64,000 nt of DNA from Paragordius varius (Eukaryota > Nematomorpha), in assembly GCA_964247055.1 (NCBI GenBank), contig OZ176052.1, forward strand, positions 8,432,001 through 8,496,000. The letters are read 5' to 3'. Positions 23,982 through 37,085 of the stretch are shown here, piece by piece. The position numbers were made by a program, and so were the translations under genes. A model generated the notes under the pieces. It had not been told where the DNA came from. It searched no databases and saw only the letters and a program-made list of their open reading frames with translations. Each line of letters starts with the position of its first letter. Position 1 is the stretch's first letter.

Positions 23982-24976
23982 TCTATATATTTATAAAAAT
24001 GGAAAATGCTGGCTTTGTGATCTGGTACAGGAAAACCGGTAGACCCAATCAAATCCAAATATCGAAAAAATATAATCATTAATAAATGTCCCGACAATAG
24101 CTTCGCCCTTTTTTTGAAATAGGCCCCCAGTTCGGGCCCACCCCCTATGAAAAACGGGTTTTTTTTTGAAAACAGAAGTCCACAAAATCGTGTTTTTGAG
24201 AAAATTTTCCGGAGAACGTGTTGGACCATTCAATTTCAAATACGATTTTTGTTTACTTATTTTCGATTGCGCCGAACATGGTCGAGTCACTTTTTTGATT
24301 TAGGCCCTCTTTTTACCCGCTCCCCCCGTAAAATGCCATTTTTTTCAAAAAACAAAGTCCACAAAAATAATTTTCTAAATCAATTTTTCGCCCTAGGTAT
24401 GAGACCGTAAAAATTCAATAAAGATTCCACGTATTCCCTGTTAAAAGGCAAAAATTTTAGTCCACCGTTTATTTGATGATAGCTGCTGGGTAAGGAGCTA
24501 CCCGCTAAAAACTGATTTTTCATATAACTTTGTGATCTCTTTCCGGAAAACCGGTGAACCCATTCAAATCCAAACATCGAAAAAATTTTATCATTAATGA
24601 ATGCCCCGACAATAGCTTCGCCCTTTTTTGGAATTAGGTCCCCAGTTTGGGCCCACCCCGTGTGAAAAATGGGTTAAGTCAATTTTTTGGAGAACGTGTT
24701 TGACCATTCAATTTCAAATACGATTTTTGTTTACTTATTTTCGATTGCGCCGAACATGGTCGAGTCACTTTTTTGATTTAGGCCCTCTTTTTACCCGCTC
24801 CCCCCGTAAAATGCCATTTTTTTCAAAAAACAAAGTCCATAAAAATAATTTTCTAAATCGATTTTTCGCCCTAGGTATGAGACCGTAAAAATTCAATAAA
24901 GATTCCACGTATTCCCTGTTAAAAGGCAAAAATTTTAGTCAAGCGTTTCTTTGATGATAGCTGCTGAGTAAGGAGT
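23982..24976 (+). mobile_element. 5' part of a Helitron with an internal tandem duplication
   Basis: It starts with the family's TCTATATATTTATAAAAATGG after an A. A block of about 240 bp at 24223-24462 recurs almost unchanged at 24703-24943, an offset of about 478 bp. I see no hairpin and CTAG end for this copy before the next Helitron start at 25037, so its 3' end is missing, or the pair shares one right end at 25177. Confidence 0.75.
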
Positions 24977-25036
24977 ATCTATTATATGTATCGCATGTTA
25001 AAAGATATATGGATATTAAAACATTAATTATGGTAA

Positions 25037-25177
25037 TCTATATATTTATAAAAATGGAAAATGCTGGCTTTGTGATCTACAGGAAAAACGGTAAACCCAT
25101 TCAAATCCAAACTTAGAACCCCCCCAGAAGTCCGAAGGACTTCCTCGGGCTGCGTAGCAGCACGAGATTCACGCTAG
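25037..25177 (+). mobile_element. Minimal 141-bp Helitron
   Basis: This copy has both family termini and almost nothing between them: the TCTATATATTTATAAAAATGG start after an A, about 45 bp of left-end sequence, then the two hairpins and ACGCTAG followed by T. The interior has been lost. It is the shortest complete copy in the window and so defines candidate minimal ends. Confidence 0.85.
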
Positions 25178-25299
25178 TTATGAAATAAATATATTCCAAT
25201 AAAAAAATGTATCATGAATCTCATAGTGCTTTTGGAGGGCCTACAAGGGTAAGAAAGTTTTATATATGTTTGTGTGCGCTCCATATCTGAAAAAGGCAA

Positions 25300-26190
25300 A
25301 GTTTGAGCCCATTTTGTGTACTAAAATTTTTTTGATGAAAGCTAAATGCTTCATTCCACAAATTATCACTAAAAGATATCATAAACCAATTATAAAAACA
25401 AGACAATATTTTTATAATATTTCAATTTTTAGATGTGGGCTCCGAAAGTTCCAAATTTTTTAGCCTTCAAAAACGGGTTCTTTCAAAATAAACGCATAAA
25501 CTCAGGGATCGCGCGATAAAAATTTGCTAAATTTTGAGATAAAAAAAAATTTTTTAAAAATGTAGACTTTTTACAAAAATTTAATTTTAGCGAAATTTTG
25601 TTCAAGCGTACTTCCTACTTTTTTTAGGTTTGGTTAAAATGATATAAAAATGTTTTAAAAAATTAAAAAGACTTTTTCTATATAGTTTGATGATGCCGAT
25701 CATTTCTATCAGCTCAAAATTGTGATTTATTCATTGGTCTTGAGATTTTTGACAAATATAAATTGTGTTTTATGAAGTTTCATCAAATTTAAAAGGAATT
25801 GTAATCGAACCATTAAATCAAAATTTGAAGCGATAGAAATGTTCAGTATCATCATATTATAAAATTTATTTATATTATCTGACCTCGTTTATATACCTTT
25901 CCATCATGCCTAAATATAGAAAGAAGTACGCTTGAACAAAATTTTGCTTAAAAATAATTTTTTCTACAGTATGCTTTTTTTTAAATATTTTGTTATGTCA
26001 AAATTTAGATATAGTTAAAAGTTTTATTGCGAATTCCGGTATTTTTGCGTTCATTTTAAAATAACCAGCCCGTTTTAGAAGAGCAAAAAATTTGGGACTT
26101 TCAACTAAAAAATTATTTGTATTCAGTTTATGAGATAATTTAGTGATATTTGTTAAAATGAAGCATTTGATTTTCACCAAAACCTATTTG
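25300..26190. repeat. Large imperfect palindrome (foldback repeat)
   Basis: The left arm, read from GAAAGCTAAATGCTTCATTC through GATGTGGGCTCCGAAAGT to GTTCAAGCGTACTTCCTA, reappears as the reverse complement on the right, from GAAGTACGCTTGAAC back to AATGAAGCATTTGATTTTC. The arms are about 350-400 bp and diverged; the loop lies near 25650-25900. No protein is encoded. Related arms occur at 3740-4250, 10300-10740 and 47660-48575, and a partial one near 50730-51340. Outer limits are approximate. Confidence 0.75.
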
Positions 26191-26620
26191 ATAATAATGT
26201 AGACTAATTTTTGCATTTGTTAGAAAGCCGTTACAACAAAATATAATCTTTCTTAACTCACTCATAATAGTCAAATCCGAAAGATTATGATGATCCTGAT
26301 ATACATTCCATTGGATTGTGCATATTTCGGATTTATTTATTACGGCCAACATCTATAAAATAGAAGCCAAATCTAATTGAAAATTAGCATTAGATAAAAA
26401 GATTGCCCACTAATTTTTAAATAAAATCAAAAGACTAGAAGAAATAAATTTCCCTTTTTTACCATAACATACTTTTATTTGTCATCTTTTAGCGTTAAAT
26501 ATCTTAGAAAATATATTAGATTATGGTTGTGGTGTCAGGTTAAAACCATTTAAAATTTTTTTAAAAAAATTTTAAATTTCCCAGAAAGTCATAAAACACA
26601 TATATTGTTTAATATTTTAG

Positions 26621-26898
26621 ATACCTATCACATAATTTATCCAGTCGCTCTGCAAAAAATGACCCCACAAGTTATCAAATTTTTTTATGATGATAACTCA
26701 TTCATACATTTAACCATAAAATTTAAATTCAAATTTTATATGAAAAGCATTGTATGGAATTATTTTAAAGTGAGTACGAACGATGAGACAAAAGCTATTT
26801 GTAATTTATGTAATGCCTTGATTTCACGTGGTTCAAAATTTTCAACATCATCCCTACTTAATCATATACGTACCAAACATTATTTCCCCAAGAAACAG
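26621..26898 (+). CDS. Isolated BED zinc-finger exon
   Basis: An open exon with an acceptor (ATTTTAG before 26621) and a donor (CAG before GTATCA at 26899) encodes a BED finger: SIVWNYFKVSTNDETKAIC, then LC, and HIRTKH after a STSSLLN stretch. The ligand set CxxC...HxxxxH is complete. An ATG at 26659 is in frame, giving 80 codons and a phase-0 donor. It may be the first coding exon of the BED-finger gene that resumes at 37086, also in phase 0, or an exon of a separate gene, or a remnant of a hAT transposase. No transposase core is recognisable nearby. BED fingers bind DNA in chromatin proteins and hAT transposases. Confidence 0.6.
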
Positions 26899-29800
26899 GT
26901 ATCATTATAATTAAATTTCTTAACTGTTTAAATCATGTATATTTCCTCTTATTTTTGATTTAACTAGAAATCCAACATAATTATGTTACCGATTATGACC
27001 CTATATATTTTACAGATGAAAGTTAAAAACACCATATTAATTACCAAAAAATATTTTACTTCAAATTCCATAGTTCAGGTTATATTACCGGTTATACAAG
27101 ACATTAGTATAAATTATATGTCCAAAAATTATGAGACATGTGGCCATCGTTAAACCTCCTTATTTTAGGAATAACATCTTTTTTACATTATAAGTGATAC
27201 TTAAACCGCCGCCCACGGGCCGCATAGGGCCTTAAAAGTATTATACTATCGTCCTAAATTATTTGTAAAATATGCACTTAGTTGGAATCTAAATATCTAC
27301 AAATAAATCAAACAGCTATAAATTTTATTAGTATTATGGCCCTTGAGACAAATAAACATTTTTGGCCCTTTAAAATTGGTGAGTGCTACTGCATTATGTC
27401 TACCGACGTAAAACGTATTATTAGAAAACATTAGTGTTACCCTAAACTAAAATTATCGATTGTTATTCTGTCCCTTATATGTATACAATGCAACATTATA
27501 AACATTGTACGCAGATGTATTAACATGGTTTCCCTAATACAATTCATTTGACTATTTTAAAGTCATAAAACTTTTTAAGATTGTATCGTTTTTAAGTCAT
27601 TGTTATTTTAAATAAAAAACACCATAGATTTTATAGTTTAATTTGTGATAGATTTTGTATACTCTTTTTAGGGCATTTCGATAGGATACGGATTTTAAAT
27701 TAAATTTCAAATAGTTATTAAATTGGCCATTTTTAGAATTATATAACTCGTGGTTGTATTTTGTATTCGATTTTGCTTTAGACAACCTTAATGAAATAAA
27801 AATTTAATTGTTTTTCACGGTATATATGATAGGCATAATATAAAAGATTTAATTTTAATTGATTTTTTGGTTAAGTATGTCCGGGTATTTATATATAATA
27901 CAAAATGTTTTCAACATTGCTACTGTATATCAGTTTTATCGTTCTTTTTAGTTTGAATTTTATGGTCTATTTCTGCACGAACTTTACCAAATCCTGATTG
28001 TTAGGTATATATGTTAAATATTTCATTTTTAAGAATTACGAAAAATGCCTGCCTGCTCAAACGATTGTGTACGTATTAGAATATGGTAATTTTAAAATAT
28101 TTTTATCGAATTTCTTCTGTTTTATCATAATAATAAAAAATGTTTACGTAGGTGTAAAAACGTCTATATAACTCTTCATCTCATCGCTCGCTGTTAAACA
28201 ATTATTATGAGTGTTAGTAAAAGTATAGTGTTCGTATGCAAAAATGGCATGATTGTCAAATTTATCGACCGTTTTTCTTCCCCTAACTAATACTAACAGT
28301 ATTGATTTTAATCGCGGATTTATGGGACAAAATATTCATTCGCGTCCTCTCTGCTCTGTATAAGAAAGAGTGCCCTGTTAAGTTGAATAAACTTGGTATC
28401 ACTCTCCAATTTTATTGTTTTATAATGAATGATACGTAATACATTCTGTTTTTGTCTGTCTGAGTTAGTGTTAGTGGAAAAGGGGAAGGTTGTTTTTATA
28501 CCTACTTATCCAATTTTATCGATATCGACGCAAAACGACTACATTTTTTATAATGGAGCTACCAAAATTTTTCCAATATTAGAGGAGACGAAAGCAGTAC
28601 CAAGATCTAACACTTAAGGATTCAACAGACTCTCTCCCTCTCTCTACCATTTATATTTCTCCTCTCCGTAATTTTTTATGTTGAGTAGTGTGCACAATTT
28701 GGTTGCTTGCTTGGTTTTGTTTTCACTTTTTTATGTTGTTACTAACCAACCAACCATCCAACCAACTAAAAAATATCAATAAAACGACGACTAGGACACA
28801 CCATTTTTTTTGTTGAAAATTAAAAGTATCTATCTGTCCAAGTATTATTGTAATTATTAACACAGCGTCGTCGTTTTCGTTTTTTAAAAGCGAACGAACT
28901 ATAACGATTAAACATTAAACACAAATGCACTCATACACCAAACAACATATAAATACAAAATAGTGCCTGTCTACAATGAGAGAATGTATATATATATATA
29001 TATATGTTCAACAAGAGACGCGTTAGTTACGAAACACGACCACTTGTACGCATACTTACATATTAGAGAAATGTTTGCGAATACCAACCAATTTATCGAT
29101 CGATGATAGTTTGACGCACATTTTACCAATACATACTCTATTACCATAAATAGAAAAAACGATATATAATTTACACATTTTTTTATATGTATGTGTGTGT
29201 GTGTGTGTGCAAAGGACCGAATACTAAAGCATAAAAGTGAGATAGAAATCAATAAAGGGTTAACAATAAAATATCCGTTAGTATTCGCTTTAATTTCACC
29301 CTAATAGCAGTATGATTTGATAAGTAAAAACTTGGACAAACTCGATGAAAATATAAACGGGCTATGCTAATTTGATATGGAATTATTTAAAATATTAACA
29401 CAAAAAGATAATGTTTTCATAGAGTTTGGATTGCGTGTATGCCGCAAACTATAAAGCAGTTTAAAATAAATGGACCGGTTATTTAACCGATTCACTTAAT
29501 TTAGAAATTTATAATATGTCTGACTGATTGTGTTCATTTTATTATTTTGACACCAAAATTAGATCTTATATCGTATTTTCAGTCTATAAAACTTGTTCTT
29601 GAATCAATCCGTAAGTTGTTTGATCCCGTCTAATAATTTAGATTTTGCAGATCATAAAATATTACAAATAAATAAGATTAAATCTATATCAAATTTTAAT
29701 TTATTTTAGGATAATTTACCAAATACTACTTACTTTCACCTCGATTAAAAATAAAACATTTTCATTTAATCAATTTTACTGGTTATCGTTTTATTTACCT

Positions 29801-32417
29801 ACTGAAAACATTTATAATAATGAACAGTACACAAAATACAAAAATCCTATTGAGAGCTTGATAAATTTATTTAAATGAATGGGGACGCATGCTAAATCCA
29901 TTAAATTAAATTGATGACAATTATAAATTATTTTAAATTATTCACTATATATACTAAGTGTAAGTAGGATCAAATGTAGCCATCTGTCATGTTTTCTATT
30001 AACTCAAATGTGCTGAATATCCTATTTTAGGGGATATATTATATATATAACACAAAAAGATAAATTTTATTCCGTATTTTTTTTCATTTGTATATTAGAC
30101 GACACACACATAAAAACTCTGGCGCTGAGTGAGTAATAAATATAAATTTTGTAATATCCCTAAAATTATTTTGATATCAACACATCCGTGTCGTAGTTTA
30201 TAGTTGACTAGTAGCAAACAGGGAAACAAACCTTTTTACATAAATTTGTTAAGGTGAATCATTGTGATTTAATGACACAACTCTTAAGAAATGCGTAACT
30301 ACGTAATACCTGTCAAATATATTTAGATAAACACTGTGTATAAATAATATTTCTAACCCGATGGAATTTTCGTAAGTATATCTTTCCAAAATAAATTACG
30401 TAAATTTTAAACCATACAAATATAAGGTTTATGTATGAAATAATGGTTTGCTACCTAAAAGCTTGTAAACCAATTTCAGCCCTTAACTCGGTTGTAGTTT
30501 TAAAACTTAATTTTAATAAGGGTACCGAGGTGTTACCCCCCCTAATATTTTTAGTAAATTTTTTAAAACATATGGTATAAAAACCCAAACTCTTAAGAAG
30601 CCTTTCTTTTGATAAAGCCGTTTTATACCTTATGTTATAAAGAAAATGGTTTAATGAGAAAAAAAACTTAGTTTGGAAATTGCTCAATTAATAATTGTGT
30701 TTCAATTTAAACCATAAAACTGGGGATACTATATTAATTTTTTATGCTATTATCCAAATCTGTGAAATCTGATGTTTACAAATATTAATCTTAATTTAAT
30801 GTGTTTAATAACTAGATTTGGCATAATATAGATTTAAGGCATATTTTTTGGATTAAAAATCGGTACCACCAAATTTATTGCACAAAAAATATATGATCAT
30901 ATGGGTCGAATTGGACTTGGGTTAGGAACTTTGTTTACACGAATAAATGAAGGCTTGATCCAAATTTTCAGGGCTTGTAACCGAAGTGTTTTAGGTTACC
31001 GCTCTATTGTTTATTGCAAAAATCGTTCCGGTTCTACTGCTTTTTAGTCAAACGGTTTTATCTTGCTTGTTTTTTTTTATATCTGTCATAGTTTTTTCTG
31101 AAAAATATTAAAAAGATATTATAAAATGAAATTGAACGCAATATGGAAACATTGGGTTACATTATAATTGGAAATATTTAGACACTGTCGATACTAAAAA
31201 AAGTTTCGGTTCTAATTTTTGATTTTCTAATTTGATATTTTAACTGTTTCTATCTTGAAAATAGGTTAATATACAACAATTTATCAAACTAAATGCCAAT
31301 ATATTACAGACAAGATATTTTGCAAATAATGTTAAATTTCCTAATATTTAGTTTTGACCACATAAAAGAAGTTTCATTTAGTTTTCTTTCCAATTCAGTC
31401 ATATAACATTTACACTTTTTGAATGATTTATACATTGTATTTTTTGACTTGGTTTCGTTCGTTTAAATCTGTTAAAATTTGAAAATGAAATTATCGATCC
31501 ATTCGATATGTCTTAGCAAATAGCAAGCTGTCCTTCGTTTAATAAAAAAAAGTTGAAACAATGCAGTCGTTTTAACCAACGCGACGCGACAACCTGTTGG
31601 ATCAATATGACTTGGACAGGCAAAAATATTAATACGAAAATAATTGGCGTTAGTATATATCAAACGTATGTCGATTATTTGATTCCGGATGATAATATTT
31701 ACTCTACCATTTATTTTAAGAATATTTCCCGACCAACGCCCCTAAATCAACCGACAATTAAATAAAGCAAAATTCATTTTAGATTCCATTTATTGGAAAG
31801 AGTAAAATTTAAATATTATTTAAAAATAAGGCGAGTGGCAGAGTAGCTAAAACTTCAGATTATTTCACTATCCGTGTGAATTTGCCAAAGATCAAATTTA
31901 GAATTTTTTATCATCACTGTCATCCCTAAACATGCGACTGTTAATTAATTATTTATTATAAAATTTGAGCTTGTACCCTTTATGAAAAAAAAATAATTTA
32001 GATTGATTTTATTTAATATCTTATTCAACCACCTTGTCCTTTTTATTTTCAGGACAAAAATTGTGTTGTTTTATTTGTTTATTGTCGAAAAAATTGGAGT
32101 ATCATGAAGAAATAGAATACAATACCGATGCATGATATAGTTTTTGTAGGTATTTTTTTTACTAGCGGTAAATCGGAATCCGACTTAACATATATTTTCT
32201 AATTAATGACAACACTGATATACCTAAGTAATTGGCGCTCATTATAAAAAAATTGAGAAACCTTATCACGCAAGCTGATAACATTTGAAATTTTTATAAT
32301 TAAAAATGGTAAATATAGACTACGTCCATAAAGTTACAAACTAAAATATTTTTTTGCATTTGATAAAAAGACTACTTTTTTATGTTTGGAAATATTTTCA
32401 AAGTATATTTTATATAG
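26899..32417. other. Long stretch without a recognised gene
   Basis: I see no convincing exon. The region 28160-29260 differs from the rest: less AT-rich, with CT-rich tracts (28628-28650), CCAACCAACC words near 28745-28770 and (TG)n near 29190. That would fit a promoter or untranslated first exon, for instance of the BED-finger gene, but this is inference. A weak tRNA-like stretch near 31829-31910 is discussed under rejected items. Confidence 0.4.
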
Positions 32418-33492
32418 CATAAGTCTTACCGGTTTTTTTTAAAATAATTTTGAAAAAAAATTATTTATTTTATTCAAAATATTGTTTACGGCTTCCACAT
32501 ATTTCCCCATCTTTCAAGTAAAATATAAATTCCATGCCAGAGAAACCTAAAGTCTCGGCTAACCATTCGTCTACTTTACAACGTCTTCGAAATTTTTGAT
32601 GTGTTACTCTGCGATCCTATGCCAAAATTTATAGTCCCACCAATCAGAAGAGTATGGCGGATGCGGAACAAGTTCCCATCGAAGCGATTTCAAGATGTTT
32701 TCACTGGTTTCGCTGTGTGAGAGGTAGCATTGTCATACATCAAAATCATTTGCCATCTGGCCCATTACGGTCGTTTCGATTAATACATGGTTTGAAATCA
32801 TATGTTGCCGATAGCGTTGTGTATTAACGGTTCACGGGTTTCTAAAGTTTATAACAATACCGTTATTTCACCAGACAAAGATCATGGTTTTCGTGCCGAA
32901 GCGATTTGACATTTGTGTTGATAGACCGTCTTGGCAGGGTGAAAGTCACGATTTTTCCGCTTTGGGTTGACAAAGCCATTTCTCATCATTCACAATTTGA
33001 TGCAAAGAGGAATTAATAATGTGAAATTAAGTTAAGTCACTTGATTCAGATTGGAGGTTTATTAAAATTGTGTAGAACCGCACTTAATTGGTCTCTCATA
33101 TTGCTCGTAGACATCTATTGACTGTTTTTTGTAATAAATGTAATGCTTCTAACGATTGTCGTTGAGCATTTGATCCAATAAATCTTGCATTTGATCGTCT
33201 TTGCAGTTGTGCGCTCTGTCAGAGATCTCACACTCTTTCCCATGAACTTTAAATAATCTTAAACATATTCCACATGTTTTGAACAATAAAGCATGTTCGC
33301 TATATGTACCTACTACGATAACCTTCAGCAACCTTTCTGATGGCAAACCGGGCTGCAAATAACAAAATTTGACATGATTCTGAATAAAGCTAAGACGGTA
33401 CTTTTTGCGGAGTCAACTCTCGTAAGTGCCAAATTAATCGCCTCCGCAAATTCTGACGTCTTCTCTTAGTTAAAATGGTAATGCCTTATGAC
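32418..33492 (-). mobile_element. Mariner relic
   Basis: Read on the minus strand, scattered frames give mariner transposase pieces in the correct order: a helix-turn-helix N-terminal part (33358-33149), DEKW with following basic residues (about 32985), then SLRWELVPHPPYSSDWWDY and the C-terminal KVDEWLAETLGF, the usual mariner end. Inverted termini of about 20 bp are visible (CATAAGTCTTACCGG at the left, its diverged counterpart near 33480). Several stops and frame shifts show that it is inactive. Together with the copy at 41653-42683 it indicates one old mariner family here. Confidence 0.8.
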
Positions 33493-36400
33493 TGCACCTA
33501 ATATATGTTAAACCACGTAATAATTTAGGATATTGAAGTTGATTTAAATATAAGGATATAATAACGATAAACCAAACGTTTAAATTAGAAAGACAAAAAA
33601 GTGGACAATAAATATTTATAATTTACAAATAAATAAAATCTCGGGACTTTAAGCCAGTCAAAAAGTTAAGACGGAAACAAGATGCTTTCTGGACGATTGA
33701 ATCCGTTACTGCTCCAATCATAAACCTGTTTTATTTCAGTTCCGGTTAAGAGCCCTAAATTTTATTCCCCCCTCCAATTTTCGATAATTATAACACTAAC
33801 TCTGAACCATCCGTGAACTTCCAGTGATAATACATGTATTAAAAATATAAGCTTTAATTAAGGGCCTTTACCATACTATTTTCTAAGGTGGTGTTTCATC
33901 CTAAGACTATATAAATGGCCCAATAATAGAGTAGCTTTTATTAATCAGTCTATTACACGGTGCACACCAAAAAAATGAATGTTTTTTAACGTATATTATT
34001 AGATAACTAATAATTTTAGGATAATGGATATAATGAAGAATATAGTTACTATACCAAATAAATTTATTTTAATTTTTTTGCTATCAGTCAAAATCAAAAA
34101 ATTGCATTTATATCGCACATTAGGTTGAATAAAATTAATACAATAGATGATAACGCGTTAATTGAATTTTATTTTTTATGTATGAATAAAGCTAAAAAAT
34201 GACATTTTGGCGTTAAAGTCCCTGCTATTATGGCATAGATTTTTATTATAAATATATATTTGCTATATATAAAGTTTACCAAATTTAACGCAAAATAATT
34301 TATATTGACTAGTTTTCTTCCATTGTATTTAATTTGACCTAACATGCGATAAAAACGCGATTTGATTTCGGCTAGTAGCAGACAATTAAATTGATATTTT
34401 TTTCTGATTTACATTTATTATTTCGATTTTCGTTGTCATGAAGCTTTTAGCTATCTAATAATATGTGTTTATACATATTTTTTTTGATCCCCATTTTTAC
34501 CGCAAACTGTAATTTCACACACAATTGGTCGAAACCGAAAATATTTGTGTTAAATGAGGTCAAGCAAAAAAAATATACGTAGAAAGTATTTCAATAAGTC
34601 ATATTATATTAAAAGTATTTTAAAATTACACGACATCACATTTAAAGGCCTCGAACATACTTCTTACTTTAAATTTCTGACATTTGTCAGTTATTCTCTC
34701 GAAACATTCAACAATTGAAAGATTTAAAGTCTTATCAAACATGGATAAACTTTTTATTTCATTTAATATAGCTTTTTGCATTTGGTAAGCTATCCACTTT
34801 TTACTGGATAAATCAAATTTTACACTTTCCCTAACCAAATAATTTTTAGCGCAAAATCGAATATAAAATGCCAAGTTAAAAATACGATTTATTTTTACGT
34901 TAGCAAAAAAAGATAATTTGATTGATTGGCATAAAGCCTTTCAATCAATGACTATTTTATATAAAAACTCAAATCTGGCTCCAATTTATACTTCATTAAA
35001 CCAATCAGTGATCTAAACTCCCGAAATTTATAGTCTGCTGGCATTTATATGGTTTTTAAATTAGGTCGTTATGCCTATATATGTTAAATAAATTTGCTAA
35101 TAATGTACACTATTCGATTTCAATATGTAACTTAATATATTTGAAAATTTTGATAATATACAAACGGGAACGCCTTCATAATATAAATGTTGTTAGCCAC
35201 TTGAATCAATAAATACTATGCATAAATATCAATCGAATTTTACAAATATTAATATATTTTTTTATACCATAGGTTACCATATTTATTTTTTTGCAAATTA
35301 TTTTTGAAATTATTTTAACATTCATGGTGCATTTGATAATTGTAAACTAACTCAGAAATTTGATAAGAATTAGAACTATTTAGGTAAAATTAACTAAACG
35401 TATTTATTATATTTAAAATACCAAATTTATCAATAATACCAATTTGTTTTGTTAATGATTGTGCCATTTTTCTTTTTGTGAAAAAAATGAATTGTATTTA
35501 CCCTTTTACCTACCTAACTACTTATTCACCTTTAGAAGGGTATTTGTATATGTAGTTGTAATTGGATTATTTATACTTTGTAAACATTGAATGAATGGAA
35601 TATATATAAAATATCGATTTTAATTTTTGTCTTTTCATTCATTTTACATCATAATGAATATGGCGCTGTGATGATTTTTTTCCGTAATAATAAAGTAGTG
35701 TTCAAACAAGCTGATTAGAACGCAATTTATATTTTTTACTATGCATAAATTTGCATCCATATACGATATTGATTAAATTATGTCATTTATCGATATTTTT
35801 GATAAGCGTGCCGATATTTGTATTCTTTCTCTTTCCTATTTACTCTATACACCTTTTAGCATCTCTTCTTATTTGGGGGATGCCATAAGCATTATATTTT
35901 TTCATTTTTTATAAGATATGATTTTTAAAAAAAACGTAATTAATTGATTTTTGGTGGGTATATAGTAAAATTGTTATTTTGAATGCCTTATAAATGAACT
36001 CAAATCATTGCCATCAATTTAAATATCCAAAATATTTACAAATTATGATTTCTGAATTTAGATATTATCACATTTTTTATATTAATATAAAATAAAAATG
36101 GTTTTATTTTCTTATCAACCAAATAGACATATTTTTATATAAAATGCCAAATATGGATTTGTAAAAATGTTTTTAATAATAATGATAACAACCTAAAATA
36201 CATATTAGAATCGATTAGATTTTATAAACAGTCTATGATAGAGATTCAATACATACATATATTTGTATATATATATATATATATATATGGCATAAAAGGA
36301 AAGGAAAATTGATTTTTCATATTTCATTTATATTATTGAATATTCATCATCCCCGCATATTCACCCCCTATTTCAATGGTTGAGTAATGTATGTATGTAT

Positions 36401-37085
36401 ATATATAATGACTTGTGTCACACACACAAAAAGAGTTATTATATAACAGACTCAGAACAGAAGATACATGGATAGATAGATATAATAAGGAGTGCAAAAT
36501 GCGAAATGCAACTAAGTAAAAATCGTAGGAGGGGGAGGGAGGAGGAGTCATTATTAGATATAGAAAGCAACGCATAAGGGGGAAAGATTGGATATATAGG
36601 GAGCAAGTAAGCAAGCTAGCAAGCAAACAAGTAGTTGTTGCACATCATTATCGTATATAAATACGTTTATTTTAGTGTGTTGTTTACGATAATAAAAAAT
36701 ATTCAATAAAAATCTATATTAAATAACCATTTTTTGGTGTTATGCTTGAATATACGACTTTTATTGATAAAAATTGATACTTCATATAACCTTTGACTTC
36801 TGCTCTTCTGTGTTCCGCACACCCCCTTTGTCTCCTCGTCTAAGTGTTTATATATAACTAAATAATAAACTTTGATTCTGCCATTTTGGTTAACAGATTG
36901 ATTATTAAATTTATTGCATACCTGTTCTATACCAATAATCATAACAATATCTTTTCATCACTTTTTCGATTTTAAAATTTTTGAGCGATGGATATGATAA
37001 ATAAAAGTTTAGCATTTTAATTATATTTAATGTACCGCATATCATAATATATATCTTTTTTACAACATTATTGTATGGTTTATAG
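33493..37085. other. Region upstream of the BED-finger gene, no gene recognised
   Basis: The stretch is mostly AT-rich. From 36360 to 36660 there is a compositionally distinct patch with (CA)n, GA-rich and GGAGGGGGAGGG tracts, which could belong to a promoter or leader of the following gene. No exon can be supported. A microsatellite of TA lies near 36267-36288. Confidence 0.4.

Noticed and set aside
24147-24888. Repeated open frames on both strands inside the Helitron
   Set aside because: The same frames recur only because the Helitron interior is duplicated; they overlap on opposite strands and match no protein. They are not genes.
27016-27078. Possible second exon after the isolated BED exon
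   Set aside because: It has a good acceptor and stays open for 21 codons, but in this AT-rich DNA that is easily chance and the sequence shows no BED-protein features.
28330-28430. Possible LTR-type end (GAATAAACTTGGTATCA)
   Set aside because: The words resemble a poly(A) signal followed by a primer-binding site, but no paired repeat, no target duplication and no retroelement genes are seen nearby.
31553-31765. Open frame of 70 codons with CWINMTWTG
   Set aside because: It has no recognisable domain or flanking splice sites and overlaps an equally long frame on the other strand. Probably chance.
31829-31910. tRNA-like stretch (GGCGAGTGGCAGAGTAGCTA followed by CTTCAGATTA)
   Set aside because: The A-box part resembles a Ser/Leu tRNA, but I cannot form an acceptor stem or a proper T arm, and no B box is present. 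At most it is a decayed tRNA-derived repeat.
34626-34874. Minus-strand open frame of 82 codons (FERITDKCQKFKVRSMFEAF)
   Set aside because: It looks somewhat more protein-like than its neighbours, but it has no start context, no partner exon that I can find and no recognised domain, so I do not call it a gene.
36440-36660. GA-rich tract as a possible CRISPR-like or satellite array
   Set aside because: The units are simple-sequence words without regular spacers, and the genome is animal. It is better seen as promoter-like low-complexity DNA.
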